Shown: positions 11,713-24,617 of the stretch, in pieces
Layout of the letters: every line of letters starts with the position of its first letter
How positions within the stretch are numbered: position 1 is the first letter of the stretch
DNA from: Lepidodermella squamata
Taxonomy: Eukaryota; Gastrotricha
Length of the DNA stretch: 64,000 nt
Direction: 5' to 3'
NCBI GenBank assembly: GCA_047495785.1
Contig: JBLDXI010000001.1
Span: forward strand, 2,604,001-2,668,000
The notes under the pieces: generated by a model
Seen by the model: only the letters and a program-made list of their open reading frames with translations
What the model was told of the DNA's origin: nothing
Databases searched by the model: none
Position numbers and translations under genes: made by a program

Positions 11713-13093
11713 TTTAAAACCGCCTATAGGGAAATAATGAATGAAACGAGTTAGGCAAAAAATGACCTCCTGAACATTGGACTATACACAACTCATGCGA
11801 ATGCACTGAAACAAGAAAAAAATCCAAAAAAACAATGGTTTAATTTGTGCCACTAGAAATCTCTCTAACGTGACTAATAAATGTTGAAATTTACCCTAAA
11901 TAAAATCGTGGAAACTTAGCTCAGGGCTATTTTGTTGCCGAAGTAAGTTTTTAAGGCGTTCCGTGTGTCGTGATATTTCATAACCTAATCTGGACCAACA
12001 AATTGCTGTCGCAGCTGCCTTTGCGATAAGGAAAAGTTGAAACCAAGGGTTTCAGGCTGATAATTCATAAATTTTCGAAGCTTATCATATGTGGGTTAAA
12101 TCCTGCAATTGCAAACAACACAGGCAGAGCGCTCATCCTGATATGCTACTGCAAGAGATAGCATTATCTAACAGCATTCGCGTCGTTACCAAACCAGGAT
12201 ACAGCCAATTCTTCAGTGACCTTTGCTCGCGACGAGAATAATCGAGGAAAAGCGGCCGACCTTGTTACATTTTGTTATCAACGCTAGATAGAGACAGGGG
12301 AAAAAATAATACAAAACACTGTTATTTCTTACAAACAATGAGACATTTTATTTTTACTCGCAAATAATAAACTCTTGTCCAGATCCACTTACGACTAGCA
12401 AAATTTTTATATAATAATTATATAGTCAGATGATTGCCTTAAATTACACAAGGTAGTCTGTGAAAAATTTATTCGCGTGCTTCACAAGAGAGATTACATA
12501 GACAGCAGATTTTCATTCCGAAATAATAAATGGAAGATTGTTCATTACTTTCATGGATCGATGTGACTGAAAAATTATTACAGCAGTCGTAAAAGGCTAA
12601 AAATCACACGGAAAATGTTTAAGGTGGGTAATATGAGAAAAGGTATAGACTGCTCGTACATAACAGAATGGCGCCAGGGATAAAACAGTAATTCTGCAAA
12701 TTTAAACCTAAAACTTTTCTCGTTTTGAGTCGGAATCGACTGGAAACGGATAGGAAATTCAGCTCAGGTCGAAAATTAAAGGCACTTTCGTAGTATGTAC
12801 GAGCAGCAAGATTTAACAATGTATCTCCCAGTATTTTTACACCTTTGCTAGAGGATTGTTCAGTACGAATCACCAGAATTCGATTTTTTGGCAATTTTAA
12901 CTGGTAATCATGATTACACCAAAAAACGACAACACACAATAGTAAAAGGATTGTAGAACTCGATACAATATTTTTTATATAATAAACGATTAGAAATTAT
13001 TTCGTTTCGTCGGAAAAAAAATTAAATAGGTCGTAGTGTCGCACAACCACCTTAAAAATCGTCAGTTTTCGATATATTTTCGTATGTTTTTGT
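11713..13093. other. Intergenic region between the two M13 peptidases
   Basis: Holds the 5' region of peptidase 1 and the 3' region of peptidase 2. The plausible-looking minus-strand ORF at 12619-12939 has no family motif or splice support. No gene recognised. Confidence 0.45.
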
Positions 13094-15740
13094 TTACCAA
13101 ACAGAGCACTTTTTCGATGGGTTCATCGTCGAGCCAGCGCGGCATTTGAATGCTTGAGAAAATTCGGCCGAGTTCGATAGCGGGCCGCGAACGCGGAACG
13201 GACCCGGCGAGTGTTCGTTCTGGCGGATTTGGAACTCCATAGCCTCGGGCGTGAAAATGCTGCACCAGGCCTGGGCGTAGCCGACGAAAAACAGCTGGTC
13301 CTCGTCCAAATCTAGGCCAACCAGCCGCGATTGGCGGCCAGTTTTGCCGCTGGATGACGCCTTTTTAAACGCCTGGTAACTCGTTTTCACGCCTCCGTTA
13401 TCGGCGATATTTTCGCCCAGGGTCTGGTCGCCGCGTAGGTGCAGCCCGTTGACAGAATAGCTCGAATATTGATCAACCAAGCATTGCGTGTGATTTTGGA
13501 ACTCCTCGTGAGTTGCCTTATTCCACCAATTCTTCAAATTTCCGTATTTATCGTACTGGCTGCCTTGATCGTCAAAGCCGTGGGTAATCTGAAATTTTCG
13601 AAAATTATTAAGCTGGACGATTTTTCTGATAATCTCACCTCGTGGCCAGTAACACTGCCAATAGCACCGAAATTGAGAGCGGCGGGAACGCCGGAAGACG
13701 CGAAGAAGAAAGGAATATTGAGAATACCAGCTGGAACGACAAATTTGTTCTGCGTCGGTTCGTAATAAGCGTTGACAGTCTGAGGGGTCATCAGCCACCT
13801 TGTAACATCAGGATCTTGGCGCAAGGTCTGTAAAAACAACCGAGTAAAAATTAAAATAATCCACCCTAAAAAACTCACAGATAGCAGGCGCTGATTCGAG
13901 TAGGCGAAAGTTGCGAATTGATTGACGGTGTAGTCATCGGTTAGAACCAATTTAGCGTAACGATTTTCCATGTACGTCGTATTTCGCAGCCATTCGGGAT
14001 AGCCAACGTCGTAAATTAGGGCGTCGATTTTCTCGAGGGCCTTGGCACGCGTATCCTCGTCCATCCACGGCACGCGGGTGATACGAGTACGGAACGCCGC
14101 AACAATTTCAGACATCACGAAGACGGCCTGATAAAAATAAAAAAATGAAAAATAGAAAAATTATAGAAAAAAAAACAAATTAACCGGTGATATAAAAATC
14201 TTCAAATTGTTAATTTTTTAAATAATTTCCATAAAACGAAATAACTTTTTTAAATATTATTGAACTTGCTTCAACCAATTAGAAAAAAATATTTAAAAAA
14301 AATGAGAAAATTCCAGAAAGTTATTTTAAGATTGTTTACCCTTTCGCGATCCTCAGGCGTGAAGTATTTATCAGCATACAAAGCACCCAGGGGATATCCA
14401 ACACTCGAATCGGTATCCGAAACACACAACTGCCAAGTCTCGAGAGAGCCACGTTTTCCAACAAAAACAGCCATGAAAGCATCGAACGCCTTCTTGAAAG
14501 AATCGCCGAATTTCGGCGCATATTCGATAACCGACTGAAGCACCAGGTAATTTTGAATGGTTTGCTTTCCCTTATCAGAGCTCAGCGTCTTCTTCACTAC
14601 TTCGGTCAAGCTTTTGAAGTAAGGCACGGCGTACAAAATCACCGGCTCACTTTCGTTGACTTTAATGCCGACTGGTTCGAACAAATCGTTGAAAAACACG
14701 GACCAGTCCATGAAGTTGGCATTCTCCTGCAGCCACGTCGAGTTAACTTTGTGATAAACCGCTGAAATATCGCGTTGCTCAGCCTTGGAATGCTGAATCT
14801 CAGCAATTTTCTGCTCAAATTCGATAACATCGATGATAGTCTGTCGATCGACAGCCTCTTTGCCCAAAATAGCTTGGATGAAAGCTTCCAACATGTCGGT
14901 ATAAGCGACCAGAACATTGTCTTCTGTGACTGTTTTGTTGACGTAGTAGTCCCTCGTATCGGCCCCGAGGCCTAGCCCGCCCTGGTCGAGTTGGATCGAA
15001 TTTTTCAGCACATTCATGTCATCGGGGCCGACTGAAATGTGAAAGAAGCCGCTGAGCGTGTAAGCGTTGCGTAATTTCAACGCGCTGTTAATCGACCAAT
15101 CCGCCTTAACTTTATCGCCCGTTTTCGCGTAGAAATTGCCCATCTTTTCGACCATATTCTTCATGCTAGGAACGCCGTTTGTTTTAATCGCCTCCGTGTC
15201 CATGCAAGACTTGTAGTATTGACGCGCTTTCTGCCTCGCCGACGATTCATTTGACGGCGCCGGGGCTTCGAGGACAGATCGAAGTTCTTTTTGAATGATA
15301 TTATCGATTTTAGCGAACTGCGTCAGTTTGTTCTGCCCGGCTGGGATGCTGTTTTGCAGTTCGAACCCGCCGCAAGCGTATTGGTAGAAATCATCACACG
15401 GATCGGCCGATGTGTTCATCGCCGCTAGAATAGCGCCAGCCGCCTTAACACAACCAGTTGTGGAGCAAACTCTGGAGCCGAGTGCTAGATATACAGAAAT
15501 CGTCAAGCAAACCAAGGTCAAAATTACTGCCATCAATATGCCGCCTCTGATTTTACAAACTTGATAAAATTCTGATTGAAATCGAAGGTCATTGATAATA
15601 TGATAGATTTCGGAAAACTTACGAAAAACCTCACGTTTCGAAGAAAATGAATTTATTTCACTTTCAGGCTCTCTTAGCAAAACATAACCATCCTCAGGGG
15701 AGAACGATTTTTTGTGCGAACCTAGGAGGCGATAACCCAT
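13094..15740 (-). CDS. M13 (neprilysin/endothelin-converting-enzyme-like) metallopeptidase 2
   Basis: Model: complement(join(13094..13588, 13639..13827, 13879..14127, 14340..15559, 15623..15740)), 756 aa. It is a tandem paralogue of peptidase 1 with only five exons. N-terminal cytosolic segment, membrane helix (GGILMAVILTLVCLTISVYL), then the ectodomain with DPCDDFYQYACGGF, NAYYEP, HEITH formed over the 13639/13588 splice, GENIADNGG and C-terminal CSVW. All zinc-binding and catalytic motifs are intact, so an active secreted-peptide-degrading ectoenzyme is expected. The first intron (63 nt) is a multiple of three without a stop, so it can be read through. Additional upstream exons could supply other N-termini (see 16661-16922 and 18251-18326). 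Confidence 0.9.
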
Positions 15741-16171
15741 ATTTTAGCTAATTGTTCATCTGAAAATATTGCGTCAACGAATAAAAATGGGGTTGTCTTA
15801 GGCAAAAAATATGTTTTTCTTGTATTTGAGTTTTTCAGGCTTGGAGCTGGTAGCTACGCCACACGAAATTATTGAGAAAAACAACAGCCCAGTAATGCCG
15901 ACTAGGAAGACGGCGCCTTTATTACGACCCTCGTGCAATTTAAGACTGTTACGACGATGGTTGAACACGTTTAGCCACATCTCACCAAGCTCCACTCACC
16001 TAGTTCTGAGTTATAATAGGCTATATACAGAGAATGGTTCAACGTTTCTTATGGACAATCAACTCGATGATAACTTCACAAAATGTAATCAAAGAGCAAC
16101 ATAAGGTCACTCCTATTGATATACAAAACCCCTTAAAATCAGCCAGATTCACAAATGCTGTTTATGCTGTT

Positions 16172-16431
16172 AGCGGAACCAACTTTTAGACTTTTCTAGT
16201 GGCCTGAAATCGCTTTTCGGATATTTATTGCAGGTCAAGATTGGCCACAATAATTCTAGAAAATTCACCAGTGAATTCAGCGCAATATTCTCTATAAGAC
16301 GGAGTGTTCAATTCAGAATTCACGCTTAGCCTAAAATTCGTAGAAATATTCAAAAAATGACTCTTGGCATATTTCGAATTTGGTTCCGCTACAGCATATT
16401 TGGTTCCGCTCACCGTAAAATTGGTTCCGCT
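16172..16431 (+). mobile_element. MITE-like repeat, copy B
   Basis: Starts AGCGGAACCAA and ends with three closely spaced TTGGTTCCGCT motifs. The core matches copies A and C. Lies just upstream of M13 peptidase 2, between it and its candidate alternative first exons. Confidence 0.8.
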
Positions 16432-16660
16432 AAAATATATTCCGATTTATATAAGTAAATGTCCAGGTTTTTCAATAAGTGCCTAAGTGTCCACAAGTTG
16501 TCCCCAAGTGATATTCAGCTGCTTACGAAATTAATCCAAGAAAAAATTGGGTAGATTTGGAATGATGAATGCTTTATGAACCCTTCTATTAGGGAATATT
16601 CAAATTTTTTAATCATAAAGACGGCATTTTGAAGCAGAATATATTTTATTCAAAACTTAC

Positions 16661-16922
16661 GTCCATCAATTTGAAGTCCGAGAGATATTAAGGTGGCTAG
16701 CACGACGGTGGCGACGAAGAATATCGAAAATGGGACGGCGCAGATGCAGAACTGGACGCATGGCGATTTGCGGCTCCACCACGATGATCCTGTACGACAA
16801 CAAGAACAAGATTGACTGTTATTTCGGCGATGATTTTCGGCCTCCTCGTCGTAGAACGGTAGCCTACTCGACGAGCTACTCAGCGGTACGCGCTCTGCAC
16901 TCGACGGATTACTGCCGTCCAT
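16661..16922 (-). CDS. Candidate alternative first exon of M13 peptidase 2 (cytosolic tail plus membrane helix)
   Basis: ATG 16922 opens 87 codons ending at a perfect donor (GTAAGT). It encodes a Ser-rich tail, a CSCC/WWSRK stretch and a hydrophobic helix (FSIFFVATVVLATLISLGL). The layout resembles the separate membrane exon of peptidase 1. The exon ends in phase 1. An acceptor inside peptidase 2 at 15485-15486 (TATATCTAG) is also phase 1 and would join it directly before SRVCSTTGCV, replacing the usual membrane helix. Alternatively it is the relic of another M13 copy. Splice compatibility is seen; use is inferred. Confidence 0.5.
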
Positions 16923-18250
16923 AAATTATTTGAGGCAAATTCAAGGCGACGAATTAGCAGTACAGGTCTCAGCGAGCAGTGATGATGATAAAACGTAACA
17001 TAATTTACGCAAATTTTCTTCGCGCTTGTGAAATCTCGAGCGGAGATAATGCGGTGGCAGCAGATGAATACACACGAGCAGGTCGTAAAACACCGCGCGC
17101 AAGTGTAATATAATGATGTTAGACGCAGCAGCAAAGAAGAAGCCGCCGAACTAACTGCGGTTGTTTCAAGACCAGGCCAAGCAAATAAAACGTTAACATT
17201 AAGACATTGCGAGTAGTAGGATATACCATGTCAGCTTTCTTTTCGAGTACCTATACAGCAGGAACGCCCAGCTTAGCCCAACTCAACAATAACGACGAAG
17301 CGATGCTCATCATCATCGTCTCTACCTATCGTAGTGTACTATTTGCTTACATTTGCAACACCTCAAAAACAAGATTTACGCTGAGTGAGGAGAGGACGCA
17401 TCTGTCTGAAACGCGCCGTGATTAGCCACAGAGCGAACAATAATAATCATCATTAATTGCCGCTCTCGCATAGGCACTCGCGTGTTTTGCAGAACGAACG
17501 CTCCCGGAACCGGTGTAGCAGGTACCCATCCCACTCGAAATAGTTGTAATAACGGTGCCCGCCGTAAACGCAACACACCCGGCTACTAATGTTTACTCAA
17601 TTCGTTTCAATCGTTATTTTATCGCAAAAATTTGGCCTCGATCCCTTCCAACGCTGATAGTATGCGAAAAAACTTTTTGTGTATGCGATTGACCTGTGAA
17701 GCTCTACTTCTATTTTCTCAGTAAAAATATTTTCAGAATTTCAGAATAAAATTTCGTTACTCTCATTCATTACTTATGGTTATTTTTTCAAAAAAATTAA
17801 GGTGGATTATCATATAATTTTTCAACATATTTATTTTTTCCGCTTATTTTCACAGCATTTTTTAATTTAAAAGTAATATTTTTAGCTTAAAATGTCAGCT
17901 TTCAGTCAAGAGAGACTCCGCAATCAGCTGTTTGACTCTCAGCTTTTTAACAGCCCTTAAAAAATAGGAAGTAGTGTTACATTTTGACTCGGTCAAATGG
18001 CGCTAAAAACTGCGAGTTTAAGCCGCCTTAAATTATCTTGTTTTTCTACGCATTGCAAAAACGAGAGCAGCGCTGCTTCTTCACCTGGACGATGCATTAT
18101 AGATAGCTTATAACTGAGTCAAACGACGAGCAAAAAACAATGACTTGACTGGACATGGACAAGTACTATGCACCAAAATTGGCGCATTACAGCTATATAC
18201 TATTATACACACACGATAATGGACAACAACGATGATTTTTTGTTGTATAC
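16923..18250. other. Non-coding region upstream of M13 peptidase 2
   Basis: No coding exon with motif or splice support seen. Probably promoter or long first-intron sequence if the distal first exons are used. Confidence 0.4.
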
Positions 18251-18326
18251 CTTTAGCGAAAACCACTTTTGGATAACCGTTGTTCGCCTCATCATCGTCG
18301 GCCATAATTGGTCTAGTATCAGCCAT
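18251..18326 (-). CDS. Candidate distal first exon of M13 peptidase 2
   Basis: ATG 18326 opens 25 codons (MADTRPIMADDDEANNGYPK and on to VVFAK) ending at a donor GTATAC in phase 1. This is the same phase as the annotated first exon at 15623 and as exon 1 of peptidase 1, so it could splice to the acceptor at 15560-15561 and yield a distinct cytosolic tail ahead of the same membrane helix. It has no other obvious partner on this strand. Inference only. Confidence 0.4.
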
Positions 18327-19740
18327 TTCAGCAGTATTTATAATATCAGCAGTATGGTGCAGGTCTTCGGGATTGCCAAGATCAATTCGCAGCAATGCAA
18401 TCATACAACATTTCTAAATATTAGAAAAAGGCATGAAACAAAAATAGAGAAAACACTATCTCCGTTTATTGTGCGCTCATGTCCGGATAAACATCAGGTG
18501 GCGTTAAGTCAACTACGATTTTTCGGCTTTTCCTTTTCTGTTATTTCTTGTCGGAACTTCATCAGCAACATGCTGGAACAGTAACTTTTGTACAATTTAT
18601 CAATTATCATCATCATCACCAAGTAACCGAGAAAACTGATCGTATTTTTTTTCATAAGATTTATAAGGATTGCAAAATTAAATCTTTTAGATATAACAGA
18701 CAGCCTTTCAATCTTTTTTTGCATCTACGTTAAGTAATTACACGACGATATTTTTGTAAATAGTTTTGAGACGAAGACGTGGTCAAGTACGATGCGCAAA
18801 CATTTTCAGGTAAATTTCATCCCACTAAATTAAATTTTTCAAGAGTCTTTATCGAATTATCCATAATAACGATAACAATAATAATCACCATATATATTCA
18901 TTTTTCTATACACGGAACTAAGAATTAGTCGCGGAAAGAAATGATGACGAACAATTATTATTAAGTATGCAAAAATATACAAGTTAACCATACACGCAAC
19001 ACACAAGCACACTATAACGAAGCGAAAAAGAACACGCTCAACAAAACAAAAATATGCCTATTTACATATGGCTGGATAGAACAGACCAATAGGCGAGGTA
19101 ACGCGAAAAAAGCAAAAATACCAAGTCTAAAACCGCATTTCACACCGTCAAACACAACAAGATTAAGAAGTCGAAGGTAGAATTTTTTGTTCTAAAAAAT
19201 AAGCGGACGCTAAAAGCGATAGAAGCAACGAATAAAACGTATATTTTTATGAAAAATATATATACGAATATATTTGATGAAGAAACGCGTAAAATGAAAC
19301 ATTTTATTCAATAACAAGAATAGAATTTTTTGTAAAACCAAAAAATACAAATTGAAACCCCGAGAAAAAGCCTGATGATGATTCCCTGTTTTGCGCCACC
19401 CAACTTGTAAATATCCTAGTGAACTAGATTTCCGTGGTATAAAAAATCAAAGAAGAGGTAGAATCAACGAATATCGAAAAATTTCTTATATAATTTTGAC
19501 CAACGAGGAGTGAGAAGAAGAAGTAGAAGAACATCGAATTCTGGCACAGACAACCGACCACCTTAATGCCTATTCAAAACCTAGCTATCAAGGTGGTATT
19601 TTTCTTTTTATAAAGATTTGCTCTGCGGTAAAATAAACGTGAATAATTGTAAATAATAAGTCACACGTGCTTAAAATTGCGCTGGATCAATCAGTCAAAT
19701 CAGTTTTTTCCCACTGTATTTTGCTGATATATATCTGTTT
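18327..19740. other. AT-rich region, likely UBE3A 3' UTR
   Basis: Downstream of the UBE3A stop on the minus strand. Strongly AT-rich, without supported coding exons. Likely 3' UTR plus intergenic sequence. Confidence 0.4.
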
Positions 19741-22694
19741 TCACATCAAACCGAAGCCGAGGTTGTGCTCGATTGCGATCAACAGCTTCTCGCGCAGTTT
19801 TTCCAAATTGTTGTAGTCAGGAAGCAGCAGCAGATTGAAGCAGGTGTGAGCCGACGGCAGCCGGTCACTGTCGGCGCTTGCCCGTGCGATGATAAATCGC
19901 AGCGCGGTAGCACCTCCGAGCGGCACGCGGTCCGAACCGGTCACGAACATCAGGAACTGGCGCCGCTGTTCGGCCGTGAACGTGGCGAAAATGGTCCAGA
20001 AGTGCTGCACCGTCGGCGAGTCGGGTTCATAACCGTCGTATTTTGTACTTTCACGAAGACCTTCAAGATCTGCAGAGGCGAAAATAAAACATGCCAATAA
20101 AACATCGACTCGTTTAATGTTTGATACGAATAAATTGTTGCCAGTCTGAGCTTATAGAGCATGATATATTACATATAAATACTATGTTATGTGTGTGTAT
20201 AAAGCCTCCTCGCATGAATTATAATGATATATAATAAAGAGGCTGATGTTTATGATGCCTTTACTTCCTTGTTTTCATCCGTTGATTGCAACTTGAAAAA
20301 CGGAAATCGCTAGTAAGAGCTTAGTAACTTCGGTCTGATGTTAAATTGAACTGATGTTATGAAAGACCCTTCGAGGGAAATATTCAAAACCACAATCTCA
20401 AAATCAGTAGTAATTCAAAGCATCTATTGGTAGAAATTTGAAGGCTTACCTGTGTTCGGTTGCCCGCAAACGAAAAGTTCCAATTCATCAGGCCGCACGA
20501 GCCAACTCAATACAGATGAACTAGTTACCATGTGCCAGCCGAGTTGAAAGGCGGAATATTGAGCCGAGACGAGTTTGTTGAGAATTGTATCCGCGTATAA
20601 TTCCACAAATTCCTGGCGGTTAAATTTAGTCACTGGGATAGTTTCTCCACCTTCCTTCAACTTGATAGTATGCACGTTGCCGAAAACGTCCGTGAAGGAG
20701 ACTTGGAATGTGAGCATGAAGTCGGATTCGACATCTCCGGTATAGTCAAGCAATTGCTGCAAGCTGCGTCCAATGGTCGGGTGACTCTGCTTGAGATCAG
20801 CGAAGCTGCCGCGAAGTCCCAATAGTTTCCGAAATAGAACGGACGGAAACGACACGTTCAGAATACAACTGTTGTAGATAGCCAGTCCGAAAATGAAGCC
20901 GATCAAGAAATACTCGTTGTAGTCGTGCGAAATCGGGTTGAACCAGTAGAATTTTGTCTCAGGGTCTTGAACGAACATGCCAAAATCTGGTGACAGGACG
21001 CGCTCGATTATCAGCTGAAAAAACTCCTTCTGAACACCGCCTTCATCCACACCAGGTTCGCCCTCGAAAACAATGTAGAGTCGCTTCTTCAAATTCGACA
21101 AATTGTCCAGAGCCGCGAGTTCCAGTTGCATAAGCGTATCTTCCACAATTCGATCACGAGAAACCACCAACCGAAGATGAGGGGTCGGGCGATTAGCGAG
21201 AGGAGAGCCACCGTATAAAGCCATATTCCGGAAGAAATCGTGTTGTTGCTGAATAATACTTCTGAGATAGCTATCTCTCATCTCCTGCCTTTGCCGAATT
21301 ATGTTATCGTAAAAAATAGCGTTGTGTTTTTGATGTGAGTCCATCACGAAAGGATATTGAAAAAACGAGAAATCAGGACTGGCCGCTGAGAAACTTGAAC
21401 TGCCAGGACTCGTGTGGTGTTTCATGTTCTCAACCGCTCTGAAGAAATCACCGTGCTCTCTTTCCAGTTCCATGACTTCATTAAGAAGGCTGTTGATAAA
21501 ATCTGACGGCATAATCGGAAGATCATGGGGAAATTTATTGCAAATTCCGAGTTCTTCGGCGAGAGGATCGCGATGCATGCCCGGATTTGCGCATGAAAAC
21601 TGCCGAAAAGCGAAGCGTAGCAATTCAGACGTGTTCGGATCGTTGATTATTTCGTCGGGTGAAAAGTTGTCTTCAATGACAATGGAAGGTTCAGTAGTCT
21701 CTTTCCGTAGAGAGCATAGTAGACACGCGTAGTAAAACACTTTGGCAAGGCGAAGAAGTCCAAGCAAGTTTTTAGTCTTCGGCGCTCGACGCATTTGCCC
21801 TTCAACCATAATAATATCCGTGATACACGTCTGAATTTGTAGAACATGATGCCGTAACCAAGTTCCTTCAAAGTTAGACAGGATCTGACATAATCGAGCT
21901 TGGAACTTCAGCGGAGTACATTCCAGCAAATCTCCCAGTTGGGTATGAAAATCAGGCAGCGCATCATTTTGCTGATGAGCGATGGGATAGCGAAGGAGAA
22001 TAATGAAAACATTCTCGATATCACAATTATCTAAGAAGGCCGAGGATTCGATCAGCAGTTGTATTTTATTTAAACACTGGTTGAACGATTGCGCCATTGC
22101 GTGCCGCAGGTCTTGACTTTGAAGTGCATCAATCATTCGAAAACTCTTGTTGATATCTTCGAGGGACAAAGAGTGTCCAATTTTTGGGTAGCAGTCTTTT
22201 GACTTCTCGTCATTTTCTTGTTCGTGTTTTTCTAGCACGGCTGGTCGCAATGAGCTATCCTCATGTTCCGAAGTTCTAAAGCTCTTCCTCAGTAATTCAG
22301 GATCGGAAAATACGCGGCCGAAAAGATGAGCTAGAAGCTTCAAATTATCTGACTTCTTAGAAAATTCAATAACGGAAGATAATCTTTCGCTGTTCAATCC
22401 CTCACTGATGATCTTTGAAAAGAGCTCGCTATCGTCAGATAATGAAGGCGGTGGTTCAGGGGATGCAACGGGGCTGGGAGAAACACAATCCAAGTGAAAA
22501 TGGCTGCATAATTTCATGTTACTCTTGACAGCGAGAAGAGCTTTCGCGGCAAGTTCATCCCGAGTGCTTTCCCGGTAAATGAAACCAGAGCTAGACGCAC
22601 AGGAATCGTTCTCGCAATCAGCTTGGCCACACCCAACAGTAAATTGGTCGAAGTATTTTTGAATTAGGTCTTTCACTTTACTCCTATCAGCCAT
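19741..22694 (-). CDS. UBE3A: HECT E3 ubiquitin ligase, UBE3A/E6AP orthologue
   Basis: Model: complement(join(19741..20069, 20450..22694)), 857 aa, close to vertebrate E6AP. The N-terminal AZUL zinc finger is clear (FTVGCGQADCENDSCASS, later cysteine in MKLC). The C-terminal HECT domain includes FEGEPGVDEGGVQKEFFQL and the catalytic loop LPSAHTCFNLLLLPDY, with the active cysteine at residue 825. The protein ends in GFGLM, near the family ending. It transfers ubiquitin from an E2 to substrates, often leading to proteasomal turnover. ATG 22694 is preferred over an upstream in-frame ATG at 22823 because it begins directly before the AZUL domain and a splice acceptor (GATTTTAG) ends one base before it. 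Divergent from CAPZB. Confidence 0.95.
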
Positions 22695-23688
22695 TCTAAA
22701 ATCGGAACACGACACGGAATTTAGACACAATTTGACACAAAGAAATCGCCAGTGTAAGATATCAGTGTGCAAAGAAAAACGGAAAAGGTATGATCGAATT
22801 TGGTAGGGTTTGGTGGAAGGCAAAATGTGTCAGAGGACATGAAGTGATCAATGTGATGACGAAAAGAAAAGAAAAACTAAGCACGACTTTGGCGTTAGGC
22901 GATGCAGCTGGCAAGCTGGCGGATGCTAGATGCCTTCGAATAGTGAAAGTATTGCTCTAATTGCACGTTCAGAAGACAAAACTTGGGTTCCATGCTGGAC
23001 TGATGCAAGATTAAGTGACCAAAAACCAGGCAGTTGTTAACTGAAAGTGGAATTGTTGCCAAAAATGCTCAAGTTTTCGGTGCAGAGATCTCGATTCCAT
23101 TCATTCTCCAACAATTTTATTTAATATTTTTTGTAAGATTAAACAAATCGCGCATTTAAATTGGATTCGATCAGTATGAGCAATAATTCTGCATAAATGT
23201 TTTTGATGATGGGTTAGATCGGTTTTCAAGGGTTTCCTTTTAAGGGAAAAACGAGTTGTCACCAGCTTCGAGGGAAAAGTTTCGTCACGCACACAACGTT
23301 AGGTGTTTGGTAACCGGTAACCGGTGACCTGCCCAAGACTTGCTTCCCCTTCCTCGAAGTCTGAGGTAGGTGTGACAAAATGTTAGCATAGGCTCGGGAA
23401 TTCAGTCAAGTCAGCTGAGTCAAGTTGAGCACCGCTCCCCACTTCTGCATTTAAATCGGTGTATGAAGTATGAAATTAGCTCACAGTACACTCCCTTTTG
23501 AAATTTTACGCATTGAATACCTTGATTCTGTCAAGCCTTTTAGTTTTCGTACCCGCTGCAACCGCTCTATCTCTCATTTAGGCATTCCCCGAAATCTTAT
23601 TAATCATTATTAATTTCCTTGATATTGCGAGCTTTGCATTTTGATTTTCATTGCCATCATTGTCATATTTTTGCGAATTTTAGACATT
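22695..23688. promoter_or_regulatory. Divergent intergenic region UBE3A / CAPZB
   Basis: About 1 kb between oppositely oriented start codons, no coding exon recognised. Probably holds both promoters; a sequence 5' of 23684 would also act as a splice or trans-splice acceptor for CAPZB. Confidence 0.5.
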
Positions 23689-24617
23689 ATGGATCGGAAG
23701 TTGGACTGCGCTCTAGATCTTATGAGGCGCCTGCCTCCCAAAGATGTCGAGAAAAATCTCTCAGATTTGATCGACTTGGTTCCAGAATTATGTGAAGATC
23801 TGCTATCATCTGTAGATCAGCCACTGAAAGTGGCTAAAGATCCCGAGAATGGTCGCGAGTATTTGCTTTGTGATTACAATCGTGATGGCGATTCATACCG
23901 GTAAGCGATGAAGCTTAAATCAATCATATATTCTATCATTTGTATACAGGTCGCCGTGGAGTAACAAATACAGCCCGCCTCTTGAAGACGGTACCGTTCC
24001 TTCTGACAGAATGCGTAAGCTGGAGATGGAGGCCAATGCGGCATTTGAGCAATATCGTCAGATGTACTTTGACGGCGGTGTTTCTTCAGTTTATCTTTGG
24101 GAGCTCGATCATGGATTCGCCGGTGCAATTTTGATAAAGAAAATGGGAGACGGTTCTAAGAACATCCGCGGTTGTTGGGATTCAATTCACGTCGTCGAAG
24201 TTCAGGAGAAACCTCTCGGCAAGTCCGCACATTACAAGCTCACCAGCACCGTGTTGCTCTGGCTTCAAACTAATAAACAGGCCTCTGGAACCATCAATCT
24301 AGGCGGTAGTCTAACAAAACAGGTTTGTAAATATATCAGGATTTACCTGGAATCAAATATTTTTCGTCATTTAGCTCGACAAAGACTGCCCTTTGAGCGA
24401 AAGAAGTACTCATATCATCAATATTGGCGAGCTAGTTGAAGAAAACGAGAACAAAATGCGAAATGTTCTCAACGAAATCTACTTCGGCAAGACCCAAGAT
24501 ATTGTTAATTCGCTGCGCTCTGTCGTGCCTCTCGCGGATCAACGGCAAATGAGCGAATTCAAGAACGATTTGGCTCAAGCAATTGGCAAGCGGCAAATAA
24601 GTCCTAAACCGGAGTAA
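23689..24617 (+). CDS. CAPZB: F-actin-capping protein subunit beta
   Basis: Model: join(23689..23900, 23950..24322, 24375..24617), 275 aa, the usual length for this very conserved protein. It starts [17 protein letters not shown] and carries [20 protein letters not shown], the [18 protein letters not shown] signature over the first splice, and [18 protein letters not shown]. With the alpha subunit it forms the heterodimer that caps actin barbed ends. ATG 23689 follows an acceptor (GAATTTTAG) by only five bases, so the mRNA is probably trans-spliced or has a 5' UTR intron. Both internal introns are about 50 nt. Confidence 0.97.

Noticed and set aside
12619-12939. 106-aa minus-strand ORF between the M13 genes
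   Set aside because: No family motif, splice partner or composition support; AT-rich chance frame.
15798-15995. Minus-strand ORF with a hydrophobic helix, possible further first exon of M13 peptidase 2
   Set aside because: No convincing donor in the right phase (only GTGGCG or GTAGCT), so not annotated, although the layout of tail plus helix is suggestive.
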